Below, in pieces: positions 25,382-34,881 of a stretch of DNA of 64,000 bases. Position 1 is the first letter of the stretch, and the number at the start of each line of letters is the position of its first letter. A program made the translations under genes and the position numbers. Origin of the DNA: Pseudomonas agarici (GTDB taxonomy: Bacteria; Pseudomonadota; Gammaproteobacteria; Pseudomonadales; Pseudomonadaceae); assembly GCF_900109755.1 (NCBI RefSeq), contig NZ_FOAR01000015.1:1-64000 (forward strand). The letters run 5' to 3'. The notes below the pieces were generated by a model. It had not been told where the DNA came from and ran no database searches. It worked only from the letters and a program-made list of their open reading frames with translations.

Positions 25382-26743
25382 TCATACTGCCAGTAGCTGA
25401 GTAATCTCTTTCAGCGTAGGCAGTGTTTCCAGTGACATAACTTTCTGTTGTAGTGTTTGTGCTGCTTCAGCATTAAGCACTTTGCCTGCACAACTCAAAT
25501 ACTTCTCGACAATGAGTTCAAAGGGCGCTGGCTGTTCTGCCGTTCGGCCATCGGGCCGGTCAAGTTGCAAAGACAGCTCTCGACCGTCCGCCAAGGCTAT
25601 CTGTAGTAAGGTGAGGTAATTACCTTCGCTAGCCAGTGAAAGATTCGTATGGGGCCCAGCTTTTACTTTTTGCATGAGTGCATGCGCTTCCGGGGCTGAA
25701 TACGCGGCCTCGATAAAGCTGTCGAGAACAATGCGGCCATCCAACAGACCCCGAGCCAAGCAATACTGCACACTGAACTTCGCATCCAATGCGTTACGCA
25801 GGATCGGCCGATTCACATGGGTCAAGCGCAAAGGATGAATCTGTACGTCAATGCGTTTGATATCATCGGCACTAAATCTGTGTTCCCGTTGCAAGGCAAA
25901 CAGAGCATCCAACGCCACGTGCGTGCTGTCACAGCACGGGTAGAGTTTAATACCGATGCCCGGCGCCTCAATGTCCATGGGAGAACCCCATCCACTGAGC
26001 GCACGTTCACGATCAAAGTTGCCCGGACCGTTGAAGACGTTGAAGAACCCCTGGACATGCTCGAAGGCATCCAGGCTCGCGGTCATTCCCTGCTCCACCA
26101 GCAACGCGGCCATCAACCCATTACGCGCACAATGTCCTACATGGTAAGGCTTGGTCATGGTGCCGAAATTGGCCTTGACCCCCGATGACAGCGATACGCA
26201 CAAAGCCAACGCCGTCGCGGTTTGTTCTTCGGTCAGGTTCAACAACTTGGCACAGGCAGCCGCCGCGCCGAATACTCCCAGCGTTGCGGTCGGATGCCAG
26301 CCCTTGTCGTAATGAACGAAGTTTACGCTACGCGCCAATCTTGTTTCAGTTTCGAAGCCTGCGATAAACGCTAACAACAACTCTTCACCCGAGCACACAT
26401 GGTTTTGCGCCAAGGCAAACAACGCCGGTAAAATCGGTGCGGACGGGTGACCGCCCATGGCCATATTAACGTCGTCAAAGTCTAATGCATGGGCGGCGGC
26501 GCCATTGACCAGAGCAGCACACAGCGGTTCGAGGCGCTCGTTACGGCCGAATAAAATCGCATGACCGATAACGTTCAAACCTGGAGTTTTCAGTAGCGTC
26601 TCAACGACAGGCTCATACGCGCCCGCTAGCGCGCAGCCTAAAGTATCCAGTATGACAACCTTCGCATTATGTATCGCCTTGGCTGATAAATCAGCCGAAG
26701 TAAGGCCCACGATGTGCGAAGCCAGCGCACGTGTCAGTTCCAT
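25382..26743 (-). CDS. MmgE/PrpD family protein, copy 2
   Basis: A 453-residue MmgE/PrpD protein, only distantly like the copy at 10.6-12.0 kb. The active-site region shows ALDFDDVN and GGHPSAPILPALFAL, then GFETETRLAR and YDKGWHPTATLGVFGAAAA. Family enzymes handle citrate-like or dicarboxylic substrates (dehydration, decarboxylation, epimerisation). It lies between an MFS transporter gene (159 bases upstream) and the OprD gene (95 bases downstream). With a LigI-like amidohydrolase at the head of the unit, a polycarboxylic acid formed from a lactone is the best guess. Confidence 0.87.
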   Translation of the reverse strand: MELTRALASHIVGLTSADLSAKAIHNAKVVILDTLGCALAGAYEPVVETLLKTPGLNVIGHAILFGRNERLEPLCAALVNGAAAHALDFDDVNMAMGGHPSAPILPALFALAQNHVCSGEELLLAFIAGFETETRLARSVNFVHYDKGWHPTATLGVFGAAAACAKLLNLTEEQTATALALCVSLSSGVKANFGTMTKPYHVGHCARNGLMAALLVEQGMTASLDAFEHVQGFFNVFNGPGNFDRERALSGWGSPMDIEAPGIGIKLYPCCDSTHVALDALFALQREHRFSADDIKRIDVQIHPLRLTHVNRPILRNALDAKFSVQYCLARGLLDGRIVLDSFIEAAYSAPEAHALMQKVKAGPHTNLSLASEGNYLTLLQIALADGRELSLQLDRPDGRTAEQPAPFELIVEKYLSCAGKVLNAEAAQTLQQKVMSLETLPTLKEITQLLAV

Positions 26744-26902
26744 ATCATTACCTGCTTATTATGTAGGTGGGCGCGATCAAACGGCCCAGTCAAGGCGAAC
26801 TGAGTTATCCACGCGCACTTGCAACGGCTGCGACGCCGGCTTCAGGCCACGCAGGAACGCTAGCGGCGACAATGTCCAAGGAACAAAGCAAACGGCGGCA
26901 AC

Positions 26903-28225
26903 TCAACATTTCGACTTTCCCGCTTCGCAGGCCTTGAGGCTGCACGTGGACTTTCCAGCATTGGCCAGGAAAAGCGCCGCTGTTCCTAAAGCCGCTAGCA
27001 CCACCAAAGGCATCAGTGCCAAGGTAAAGCTGCCTGTCGACGCGCTGATGGCACCGAGCAAATATGTTGTGATAGAAGCCGATAGCCCGCCCATGGCACT
27101 CACTACGGCAATCCCGGTGGCGGCTCTCTCGGCGGGCAACCATTGAGTAACCATTGCCCAGAACGGCCCCTTAGCGGCATAAGTGCCAATTAAGGCCAAG
27201 CTCAAAATGAGGATGGTGCCAGCCAGCGAATCGACAAACGGAGAAGCAGCCAGCGCCATTCCGGATAACGCCAGCGGAATGGCGGTATGCCAAGTCCTTT
27301 CGTTGTGCTTGTCCGAGCGACGTCCCCAGATAACCATTGCCACGGTCGCCAAGCCAAATGGCACGGAGCTGAGCAAGCCATTTTGCAAGGTATTCAAACC
27401 AAAACCGTTGATGATCTGGGGTTGCCACAGCGATAAGCTGATACCGACGGAAATAACACCCGAATAAATCAGGCAAAGCGTTAATACAGGCCCACTCCTA
27501 AGTGTTTGCCAGACACTCATACGCCCTACCGCCTTATGATCTCGTGACTCATGCTCCAGGCGTGCAATGAGCCAATCGCGTCCGCCCACTGAAAGCCAAT
27601 GAGCTTCAGCCGGTGTGTCAGGCAATACCCGCAGACAGCATCCGGCAAGCAAAACGGCAGGAAGCCCTTCGAGCAGAAATAACCACTGCCAGCCACTCAA
27701 GCCGTGCCAGCCATGGAGCTGCATCAATGTCCCGGACAAAGGAGCCCCGACGAAACTCGACGCTGGGATAGCCACCAGGAACAATGCCGATATTCCCGCC
27801 CGATATTCCTTCGGGAACCACCGGGCGATGTAGTAAATCACCCCAGGCAAAAATCCTGCTTCGGCAGCCCCCAAGAGCAAGCGAAAACCATAGAAAGAGT
27901 AAGGCCCTTCAATCAGGGCCATACCCATGGCAAGCGAACCCCATACCACCATCATCGAAGCAATCCAGCGGCGTGGGCCGAAACGTCGAAGCGCGGTGTT
28001 GGCCGGTACTGCAAAGAGGCAATAGGTAATCAGGAACAGACTGGCACCGAGGCCAAAATGCTGAGCCGTGAGTTTCAGTTCACCCCGCATTTGTAGCGCG
28101 GCAAAACCGACATTGATACGGTCGATATAAGAAACGAAATAACACAGCATCAGAAACGGCAGTAGCCGCCACGTTATCTGACGCATAGTCATTCGCTCGA
28201 GAGATTGCACCTGAGGCGCATCCAT
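26903..28225 (-). CDS. MFS transporter, anion:cation symporter (ACS) type
   Basis: A 440-residue twelve-helix permease. Diagnostic stretches are CYFVSYIDRINVGFAALQM in helix 1, GAAEAGFLPGVIYYIARWFP around helix 5, and WQWLFLLEGLPAVLL near helix 6, all typical of the ACS branch that imports organic anions such as tartrate, phthalate or hexuronates. The start MDAPQVQSLE has AAGGG 8 bases upstream. It follows the amidohydrolase gene by 49 bases. Confidence 0.88.
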   Translation of the reverse strand: MDAPQVQSLERMTMRQITWRLLPFLMLCYFVSYIDRINVGFAALQMRGELKLTAQHFGLGASLFLITYCLFAVPANTALRRFGPRRWIASMMVVWGSLAMGMALIEGPYSFYGFRLLLGAAEAGFLPGVIYYIARWFPKEYRAGISALFLVAIPASSFVGAPLSGTLMQLHGWHGLSGWQWLFLLEGLPAVLLAGCCLRVLPDTPAEAHWLSVGGRDWLIARLEHESRDHKAVGRMSVWQTLRSGPVLTLCLIYSGVISVGISLSLWQPQIINGFGLNTLQNGLLSSVPFGLATVAMVIWGRRSDKHNERTWHTAIPLALSGMALAASPFVDSLAGTILILSLALIGTYAAKGPFWAMVTQWLPAERAATGIAVVSAMGGLSASITTYLLGAISASTGSFTLALMPLVVLAALGTAALFLANAGKSTCSLKACEAGKSKC

Positions 28226-28274
28226 AATATTCACCCTTAGTTTTGTTATTGTGAGGGCACCGCCAGGTAAGCGG

Positions 28275-29222
28275 TCAGCCATAAAGTGCTGCGGGATTGG
28301 CTTGCCAGATGTCTACTCGTTGAGAGGGATCGCTAATCCAGCTCGCTAACTGGTTGAGGTTGGCCCCGTCATCGATTGCCACGAAAGGCTCGATGGCGTC
28401 GCGCTGACGGATTTGGCCCGGCAGACCTCCGGTATGTGGCCAGTCCGATCCCCACAGCAAGCGGTCAGGACGTACTTTGAGAAGCGCCTCGATGATCGGT
28501 TGAATATCCTCCTGGGAGGTCAGGCGCGAGATACGCGATGGGGCTGAAAGCTTCAGATAGACGTTTCCGCCCGCCAGCAGCGCTAAAAACTCAGCGAAGT
28601 CAGGCTGATCGATACCCCCGGCCGCTTGCACGCCGCCGAAGTGATCTATCACAACTCGGCAAGAAAGGTTCGCCAGGACAGCTTTCAGCGCCACGAACAC
28701 GGCCAGCCGACTATAGATCTGGATGTGCCAACCGAAACGTTGAATTCGCTCGGCCAACGCATGCAGATGCGCACTGGCTTTCTCGGGGTCAGTCACGCCG
28801 AAAGTCTCTAGATTAAGACGCACCCCCCGCACTCCCGCCTCATTCATTCGCTGCAACTGGTCATCCGTCACAGCTTGATCAATCACGGCCACGCCGCGAA
28901 GGAGTCCTTCCGCGTGCTCCAGGCATTCGATCAACAGGCTGTTGTCCGAACCATACGCGCTGGCCTGTACGATCACCGAGTGATCAAGCCGCAACCGCTG
29001 ACGCATTTCCCGCAATGCCGGCAACGATGCATTCGCCGGAGTGAACGTGCGGTGGGGACTAAAGGGAAATCTCGAATCAAACACATGAACGTGGCAATCC
29101 CAGGCACCTCTGGGCAGCCAGGCGCCGGGGGGAGTGATGCTGGCACCGGTAACCGCATCCGATAAAGGCGTGAGGGAATTCGATGGCGCATCCGGCGCGT
29201 TGGACAAAAGGGTGGTGTTCAT
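28275..29222 (-). CDS. Amidohydrolase family 2 protein, LigI / sugar-lactone hydrolase-like
   Basis: A 315-residue TIM-barrel hydrolase. Metal-binding and active-site motifs are WDCHVHVFD near residue 42, GVRGVRLNLE near 130, VIDHFGG near 192, and LLWGSDWPHT near 255. The layout matches 2-pyrone-4,6-dicarboxylate lactonase (LigI) and galactarolactone isomerases. An AGGAG lies 6 bases before the ATG. It is the first gene of the unit and diverges from a LysR gene. Hydrolysis of a lactone of a di- or tricarboxylic acid is likely; the exact lactone is unknown. Confidence 0.85.
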   Translation of the reverse strand: MNTTLLSNAPDAPSNSLTPLSDAVTGASITPPGAWLPRGAWDCHVHVFDSRFPFSPHRTFTPANASLPALREMRQRLRLDHSVIVQASAYGSDNSLLIECLEHAEGLLRGVAVIDQAVTDDQLQRMNEAGVRGVRLNLETFGVTDPEKASAHLHALAERIQRFGWHIQIYSRLAVFVALKAVLANLSCRVVIDHFGGVQAAGGIDQPDFAEFLALLAGGNVYLKLSAPSRISRLTSQEDIQPIIEALLKVRPDRLLWGSDWPHTGGLPGQIRQRDAIEPFVAIDDGANLNQLASWISDPSQRVDIWQANPAALYG

Positions 29223-29321
29223 AACGGGCTCCTACTAAGCCCGTTCATTCTGGGAGGATTGCCTATAACGTTCCAATCACATTACCATCGAAACCTATAA
29301 GACAGAATTATGGGTTTTGCC

Positions 29322-30248
29322 ATGAACCTGCGACAGCTCGAGGTATTCCACGCCATCATGCGCACCGGGTCGGTGACGGCGGCGGCACGTCAATTGAATG
29401 TCAGCCAGCCCGCGATCAGCGCAGTGCTTCGCCATTGCGAAAGCCAACTGGGCATGCCGTTATTCCTAAGAACGGGTGCACGACTGATCCCGACACCGGA
29501 AGCCCAGGCGATTCTCCCTGACGTCGCGGGAATCTTTGATCGACTGGCGGCCGTTGACCGACTGATCCGTGACTTGAATGGCGGCATACAGGGTACGCTC
29601 ACCCTGGCAGGCAGCTTTCCCGTTACCAATGGGGTCTTGGCACAAGCTGCCGCGTCTTTTATGGCTGAGCGCCCGGAAACACGCATCGCGCTGTACTCCG
29701 GCTCATCACCGGTGGTGCTTCAGCAGGTCGCCAACAGAGAGGTAGATGTGGGCATCGCCTACGGCCCTATCGTGCACAACGAAGTTGAAACGGAGTTGCT
29801 ATTCAGTTCAAGTATTGCCTGCGTCATGCCAGACGATCACCCGCTGGCGACACGATCAGCCATTAAGATCAGTGACCTGATGCCCTACCCTGTTATTACG
29901 TATCTGAATCAGTCGCCCATGCGCTCATATGTTGATCGCGCCCTAAGCGAGGCGGGTGTGTTCCCCAATATCCGCTCGCAGGTCAGCCTGTCGCTATCGG
30001 GGATGATGCTCGCCAAATTTGGCGCGGGGATCGCGCTGGTGGAGCCCTTTCTCTTGTCAGTGATGGGTATTCCGGGGCTGGTGGCCCGACCTTTCAATCC
30101 ATGTATCGAAGTTAGAACGCTGATACTTCGTCATCACGATGCCCCGAGGTCGAGATTGCTGGAGGATTTCCTTGCTCATCTGAAGATACAGTGCGCCGAG
30201 TTCGGCGAGGCTCCCATGCTGCATCCTGTGGAGACCGGCTGTAAATGA
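29322..30248 (+). CDS. LysR family transcriptional regulator
   Basis: A 308-residue LTTR starting MNLRQLEVFHAIM; an in-frame ATG four codons earlier (29310) is possible. The winged helix-turn-helix spans residues 1-60 (AAARQLNVSQPAISAVLRHC), with the effector-binding domain from about 90. It resembles the CysB/NocR-like group. It diverges from the amidohydrolase gene over about 100 bases and should be its activator, with a pathway acid as inducer. Confidence 0.87.
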   Translation: MNLRQLEVFHAIMRTGSVTAAARQLNVSQPAISAVLRHCESQLGMPLFLRTGARLIPTPEAQAILPDVAGIFDRLAAVDRLIRDLNGGIQGTLTLAGSFPVTNGVLAQAAASFMAERPETRIALYSGSSPVVLQQVANREVDVGIAYGPIVHNEVETELLFSSSIACVMPDDHPLATRSAIKISDLMPYPVITYLNQSPMRSYVDRALSEAGVFPNIRSQVSLSLSGMMLAKFGAGIALVEPFLLSVMGIPGLVARPFNPCIEVRTLILRHHDAPRSRLLEDFLAHLKIQCAEFGEAPMLHPVETGCK

Positions 30249-30270
30249 ACCTATGCGTCTGCTTTTTTGT

Positions 30271-30891
30271 TTAATCGGTGTCCGTCGACTCGCCGCGCTC
30301 GTTGATCATGCGTCCGACTTCCCGCGTTGATGGCATCCGATGGGAAGGATTGATGGAGCTCGCTTCAGCGTTTGCAAGATTCTCGATCACCGTCAACAAA
30401 ACCCGTCGAGCGATCTCGACCTCTTCATCCTTGAGCCCGCGAACACTCACCTCGTTGACCTCCACAGCCAAAGGAATCAGCACCCCCTTCAGACGACGCC
30501 CTTCCTCGGTCAGAAAGACGTGAACATTTTTCTTGTTTTCCGGCAGTTGCTGCCGGACGACGTATCCCAGTTTCTCCATCGCCTTTACCGCCGCGAACGT
30601 TGTAGGCTCCATCAGCCCAGCCTGGGTGCTGAGTTGTTTTTGTGTCAATCCATCTGTCTCCCAGAGAATCCGCAGAAAAGCCCAATGTCCAAAGGATACA
30701 TCGTGTTCGGTCAAGCGCATCTGAAGCGCTCTGATCAGAGCACGGGTCGCATCCTTGACCAAGTGAGCTAATCGATCATTGGGCACCACGTCGTGCCAGT
30801 GCCTGAGTATTTCCTGAGTCTCGGGCCGTTCCTGGCCCAAAGGTTTTCGCGCGGTCATATCAAGATCCAATCTCATTACTTGCGTAAGCAT
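30271..30891 (-). CDS. MarR family transcriptional regulator of the phthalate genes
   Basis: A 206-residue MarR protein. The winged helix core lies at about residues 70-150 (LTQKQLSTQAGLMEPTTFAAVKAMEKLGYV, split by the recognition helix, then KKNVHVFLTEEGRRL as the wing). An AAGGG lies 9 bases before the first ATG; in-frame ATGs at 30876 and 30858 are alternatives. It diverges from pht1, and a 9-base inverted repeat overlapping the pht1 promoter is its likely operator. MarR proteins at aromatic loci are usually repressors released by the substrate. Confidence 0.87.
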   Translation of the reverse strand: MLTQVMRLDLDMTARKPLGQERPETQEILRHWHDVVPNDRLAHLVKDATRALIRALQMRLTEHDVSFGHWAFLRILWETDGLTQKQLSTQAGLMEPTTFAAVKAMEKLGYVVRQQLPENKKNVHVFLTEEGRRLKGVLIPLAVEVNEVSVRGLKDEEVEIARRVLLTVIENLANAEASSINPSHRMPSTREVGRMINERGESTDTD

Positions 30892-30952
30892 AACGCGTTG
30901 CCCTTCAAACTGCCTTGCGCGCCAGAAAAATCTCCATTCATTGCTTTTTTTA

Positions 30953-30981
30953 TTGCTTATCCAAAAATTACCTCCTAATAT
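30953..30981 (+). promoter_or_regulatory. Sigma-70 promoter of the pht operon
   Basis: -35 TTGCTT (30953-30958), a 17-base spacer and -10 TAATAT (30976-30981). This is a near-consensus pair directed at pht1. The predicted start site falls near 30988, inside the inverted repeat at 30979-31000, so a bound repressor would block initiation. Confidence 0.72.
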
Positions 30982-31000
30982 TCTTAGAGACCTAATAATA
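30979..31000. promoter_or_regulatory. Inverted repeat over the pht start site, likely MarR operator
   Basis: Arms TATTCTTAG (30979-30987) and CTAATAATA (30992-31000) are complementary at 8 of 9 positions around a 4-base centre. The size suits a MarR dimer and the element overlaps the -10 box and start site. Confidence 0.6.
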
Positions 31001-31010
31001 AAGCCACCTC

Positions 31011-31024
31011 AACCCTGCAGGGTT
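31011..31024. repeat. Perfect palindrome in the pht1 leader
   Basis: AACCCTGCAGGGTT is a 14-base perfect palindrome 35-48 bases before the pht1 start codon, just after the presumed MarR site. It could be a second operator or chance; no other copy was noticed. Confidence 0.4.
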
Positions 31025-31058
31025 TCGGAGTGCTACACAAAAGACCGAGGCGCACATA

Positions 31059-32414
31059 ATGACAAGAACAGTAACCGTAGACGCCGTGCCCACCCCTCTT
31101 CAGCGCAGCAGCGAACGCATTGACAGGGTTTACAGAAAAGTCACGCTACGATTGATGTCATTTATTTTCGTGGCTTGGGTACTCAATTATCTTGATCGGG
31201 TGAACATCAGCTTCGCGCAAATTCACTTGAAGCATGATTTGGGCATGAGCGACGCAGCGTATGGCCTTGGCGTCAGCTTGTTTTTTATCGGCTATATCGC
31301 CCTGGAGATCCCCAGCACTCTTTATCTGCAAAAGATCGGCGCCCGGTTGACCATTACTCGGATCATGCTGCTGTGGGGCATCATTTCAGCCTCCATGGCA
31401 TTTATGACTTCTCCCGTTCATTTCTATATAGCCCGAGCACTATTAGGGGCGGCCGAGGCAGGCTTCTGGCCAGGAATTATTCTCTATCTGACCTACTGGT
31501 ATCCCGGCGCCAGGCGAGCTCGCATAACCTCACGTTTTTTGCTGGCTATTGCCGCTGCAGGAATTATTGGCGGCCCGCTATCTGGCGGGATCCTGGTGAA
31601 TTTCATCGACGTCATGGGAATGAAAAGCTGGCAATGGATGTTCATCCTAGAAGGCCTGCCAGCGGTCGCAATGGGGGTGATGGCCTACTTTTACCTGGTA
31701 GACAAACCCGAACAGGCGCGGTGGCTCGACGACGAGGAAAAAGCAATTATTCTCGACGCCTTGGCTGCCGACCGTGCCGGTAAGCACCCCGTTACGGATA
31801 AGCGGCATGCTTTGCTGGCTGCCCTTAAAGATCCGCGTGTATATGTTCTTGCGGCTGGCTGGGCCACCGTGCCGCTATGCGGCACGATCCTTAACTACTG
31901 GACACCCACCATCATTCGCCAGACCGGCATTAACGATGTATTGCAGGTCGGTTTGCTATCCACCCTGCCCTACATCGTGGGCGCAGTCGCGATGATTCTC
32001 ATCGCACGCAGCTCCGATATTTGCCTGGAACGCCGCTGGCACTTCTTCTTCAGCGTCGCCTTCGGCGCCTCGGGCGCCTGCTTGCTGCCCCATGTCCTGG
32101 ACTCAGCCATTATTTCGATTGCTTGCCTGGCCATGATCGCCGTGTCGTACTTCGGCGCGGCAGCAATCATCTGGTCCATTCCACCGGCTTACCTTAATGA
32201 CGAGTCCGCCGCAGGGGGGATTTCGGCAATCAGTTCCCTTGGCCAAGTCGGCGCTTTCTGCGCGCCGGTCGGGCTAGGCTGGATCAACACGGTGAGCGGC
32301 AGCCTCGCCATCGGACTGACGGCTATCGGTGCGCTGGTCCTGGCAGGTGGTCTAGCGGTGCTAATTGCCGTACCGGCTAACACCCTGAGTGAAAAACCAC
32401 TGATCGACGATTAG
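31059..32414 (+). CDS. pht1: Phthalate permease (MFS, ACS type)
   Basis: A 451-residue twelve-helix permease of the anion:cation symporter branch, which includes the known phthalate transporters. Helix 1 holds [17 protein letters not shown], helix 5 [21 protein letters not shown], and the region before helix 6 [21 protein letters not shown] site lies 8 bases before the ATG. It heads a rightward run in the order permease, reductase, oxygenase, dehydrogenase, decarboxylase, the same order as pht1-pht5 of Pseudomonas putida. The transporter assignment to phthalate rests on this context. Confidence 0.85.
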   Translation: MTRTVTVDAVPTPLQRSSERIDRVYRKVTLRLMSFIFVAWVLNYLDRVNISFAQIHLKHDLGMSDAAYGLGVSLFFIGYIALEIPSTLYLQKIGARLTITRIMLLWGIISASMAFMTSPVHFYIARALLGAAEAGFWPGIILYLTYWYPGARRARITSRFLLAIAAAGIIGGPLSGGILVNFIDVMGMKSWQWMFILEGLPAVAMGVMAYFYLVDKPEQARWLDDEEKAIILDALAADRAGKHPVTDKRHALLAALKDPRVYVLAAGWATVPLCGTILNYWTPTIIRQTGINDVLQVGLLSTLPYIVGAVAMILIARSSDICLERRWHFFFSVAFGASGACLLPHVLDSAIISIACLAMIAVSYFGAAAIIWSIPPAYLNDESAAGGISAISSLGQVGAFCAPVGLGWINTVSGSLAIGLTAIGALVLAGGLAVLIAVPANTLSEKPLIDD

Positions 32415-32525
32415 GGACCAGCAGTCTTGAATGGCAGCACTACGCCTAGAAAACATTAGATATCTATGAAACACCCGAGTCGCGGAGCTGTTGGTCCTGC
32501 GACCGAATGAGACAAGGAGACAGCG

Positions 32526-33500
32526 ATGAGTAGTTCCGAAAGGCTCGATGATGGGTTCACAGCGCTAAGGGTGGTCGCCAAAACCGAAATTGCCCACGGC
32601 ATTTTTTGCTTCCAATTGACCCATCCAACGGGTGCGCTCCTACCCGAGTTCACCGCCGGAGCGCACCTGCGAGTCAGAGTGCCCAACGGCAGCATTCGCA
32701 ATTACTCCCTGAGCAACGCCCCCCAAGAGCGAGATCGTTATGTCATTGCGGTCAAACGTGATGCCAATGGCCGAGGTGGTTCGCTGAGCATGGTTGATGG
32801 TGTCGAGGTCGGCGACCTGTTACCGGTGACGGCCCCACAAAACGAGTTCGAACTCACCGAGCATGCCCGGCAGTTCATATTCGTCGCCGGAGGTATCGGT
32901 ATCACCCCAATCCTGTCGATGATGCGCCATCTCAAGGCCAGCACCGATACCCCCTTCAAACTTTATTACTGCACCCGTAATCCGGAACTCACCGCCTTCC
33001 TGAATGAGCTTTCAGGGGCCGAGTTTTCCAACACGGTGATCATTCATCATGATTTCGGCAACCCTGCGGATGCCTACGATTTCTGGCCAATTTTCGACAA
33101 GCCAAGCAATGGCACCCATGTGTACTGCTGTGGTCCCCGGCCATTGATGGACAGCGTGCTGGATATGACGGGGCATTGGCCACCCGGCACCGTTCATTTC
33201 GAAAACTTCGGCGTGGACCAAAGCTGCTTCACAGAAAACCGCCCCTTCTCGGTGACGCTCAAGCGGAGCGGAAACCATCTCGAAGTTCCCGCTGATCGCT
33301 CGATTCTGGAGGTGTTGCGCGACAACGGCATCCGGGTTTCGAGTTCTTGTGAGAGTGGTACCTGTGGCTCGTGCCGTACCCATCTGATCGCAGGTGACGC
33401 AGAGCATCGCGACAGGGTGCTGCGAGAGGACGAACACCACGACCAGATCATGATCTGCGTTTCCCGATCCAGAAATGCCGTGCTGGTGCTCGACCTCTAG
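32526..33500 (+). CDS. pht2: Phthalate 4,5-dioxygenase reductase component
   Basis: A 324-residue class IA oxygenase reductase. Order of domains: flavin-binding (RNYSLSNAPQERDRY, about 58-72; this group uses FMN), NAD-binding (VAGGIGITPILSMMRH), then a C-terminal plant-type [2Fe-2S] domain with SCESGTCGSC and the fourth Cys in IMICVSR. It passes electrons from NADH to the Rieske centre of the next gene product. An AAGGAGACAGCG ribosome site precedes the ATG. It lies 111 bases after pht1 and 61 bases before pht3. Confidence 0.93.
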   Translation: MSSSERLDDGFTALRVVAKTEIAHGIFCFQLTHPTGALLPEFTAGAHLRVRVPNGSIRNYSLSNAPQERDRYVIAVKRDANGRGGSLSMVDGVEVGDLLPVTAPQNEFELTEHARQFIFVAGGIGITPILSMMRHLKASTDTPFKLYYCTRNPELTAFLNELSGAEFSNTVIIHHDFGNPADAYDFWPIFDKPSNGTHVYCCGPRPLMDSVLDMTGHWPPGTVHFENFGVDQSCFTENRPFSVTLKRSGNHLEVPADRSILEVLRDNGIRVSSSCESGTCGSCRTHLIAGDAEHRDRVLREDEHHDQIMICVSRSRNAVLVLDL

Positions 33501-33561
33501 TGGCCTGTGTAGCTCGACAGGACCTTTTTTACAGACGATGAGTGATAGCTGGAGAGAGTTT

Positions 33562-34881
33562 ATGTTGACCCCTGAAGAAAACCTGTTGCTGTGTCGTGTC
33601 GAAGGCGATGCGCCGATGGGTCAGATGATGCGCCGTCACTGGACCCCGGTGTGTTTGATCGAAGAAGTCAGCGAACCTGATGGCACGCCAATCAGGGCCC
33701 GTCTTTTCGGTGAGGATTTGGTAGTTTTTCGCGACAGTGACGGTCGCGTGGGCGTCATGGATGAATATTGTCCCCATCGCCGTGTCTCGCTGATCTACGG
33801 GCGCAATGAAAACTCAGGATTACGCTGTTTGTATCACGGTTGGAAGATGGACGTGGACGGCAATGTGCTGGAAATGGTCTCCGAACCCGCCTCCAGCAGC
33901 CTGTGCCAGAAGGTCAAGCACACTGCCTACAAAACCTGCGAATGGGGCGGTTTTGTCTGGGCGTACATGGGGCCACAAGACGCGATTCCTGAATTCGTGC
34001 CACCGGCCTGGGCGCCCCATGAGAAGGTTCGGGTGAGCATCGCAAAGGCGATTATTCCTTGCAACTGGGCGCAAATTCTGGAAGGCGCTATCGACTCGGC
34101 ACACAGCTCAAGCCTGCACTCCTCTGATTTCGTTCCCGCACGGGTCGCAAGCGCCGAGGCCACCGCAAAAAACTGGCTGCGACCTTCTACGGACAAAGCG
34201 CCACGCATGCAAGTTGACCGCACCAGCTATGGCTTTCGTTATGCCGCGCTGCGCCGCCCCCTTCAGAACGCCGCCACCAACGAGTATGTGCGATCTACCG
34301 TGTTTGTAGCGCCCGCAACCGCGCTGATTCCGCCGAATAACTTGTATAACGTGGCGAATATCAATGTGCCCATCGACGATACCCACACGGCCTTCTATTT
34401 CATGGCCTGGGGAAATCCCGATCACACTCCGGAAACCGAAACCTGGCGCAAGTTTCTCGGCCAGCAAACCGGCATCGATCTGGACGACGGCTACCGTCCG
34501 CTGCGCAACAACGAGAACCGTTTCTGGCAGGATCGCGAAGCCATGAAAAACGGTAATTTTACCGGTATCAAAGGCTTCCCCAATCAAGATATTGCCATGT
34601 GGGTGACCATGGGGCCTATCGCCAACCGCTCCGATGAACGCCTGGGCGCCAGTGACGTCGCGGTCGTGGAGTTCCGCCGAGTGATGCTCGATGCATTGGC
34701 AGCATTCCAAGCAGGCGATACGGCTATCGGTACCGGCGAGAAAGCGATTCCTTCCAGTATCTGCTCGTTCCAGGCAATCGTGCCCAAGGACATCGACTGG
34801 CGTGAGTATAAAAGTCATTACGTATGGGCCGGTGACAATGCCCATAGGGTTGCCGAACCCGATTACGAGGTTCGAGCGTGA
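33562..34881 (+). CDS. pht3: Phthalate 4,5-dioxygenase, Rieske oxygenase component
   Basis: A 439-residue ring-hydroxylating oxygenase. The Rieske ligands are Cys70, His72, Cys89 and His92; the catalytic mononuclear iron ligands are Asp178, His181 and His186 or their close neighbours in [11 protein letters not shown]. It adds both oxygen atoms across the 4,5 positions of phthalate. The start [10 protein letters not shown] with GGAG 7 bases away fits the family; the frame is open further upstream but overlaps pht2. The stop overlaps the pht4 start. Confidence 0.93.
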   Translation: MLTPEENLLLCRVEGDAPMGQMMRRHWTPVCLIEEVSEPDGTPIRARLFGEDLVVFRDSDGRVGVMDEYCPHRRVSLIYGRNENSGLRCLYHGWKMDVDGNVLEMVSEPASSSLCQKVKHTAYKTCEWGGFVWAYMGPQDAIPEFVPPAWAPHEKVRVSIAKAIIPCNWAQILEGAIDSAHSSSLHSSDFVPARVASAEATAKNWLRPSTDKAPRMQVDRTSYGFRYAALRRPLQNAATNEYVRSTVFVAPATALIPPNNLYNVANINVPIDDTHTAFYFMAWGNPDHTPETETWRKFLGQQTGIDLDDGYRPLRNNENRFWQDREAMKNGNFTGIKGFPNQDIAMWVTMGPIANRSDERLGASDVAVVEFRRVMLDALAAFQAGDTAIGTGEKAIPSSICSFQAIVPKDIDWREYKSHYVWAGDNAHRVAEPDYEVRA

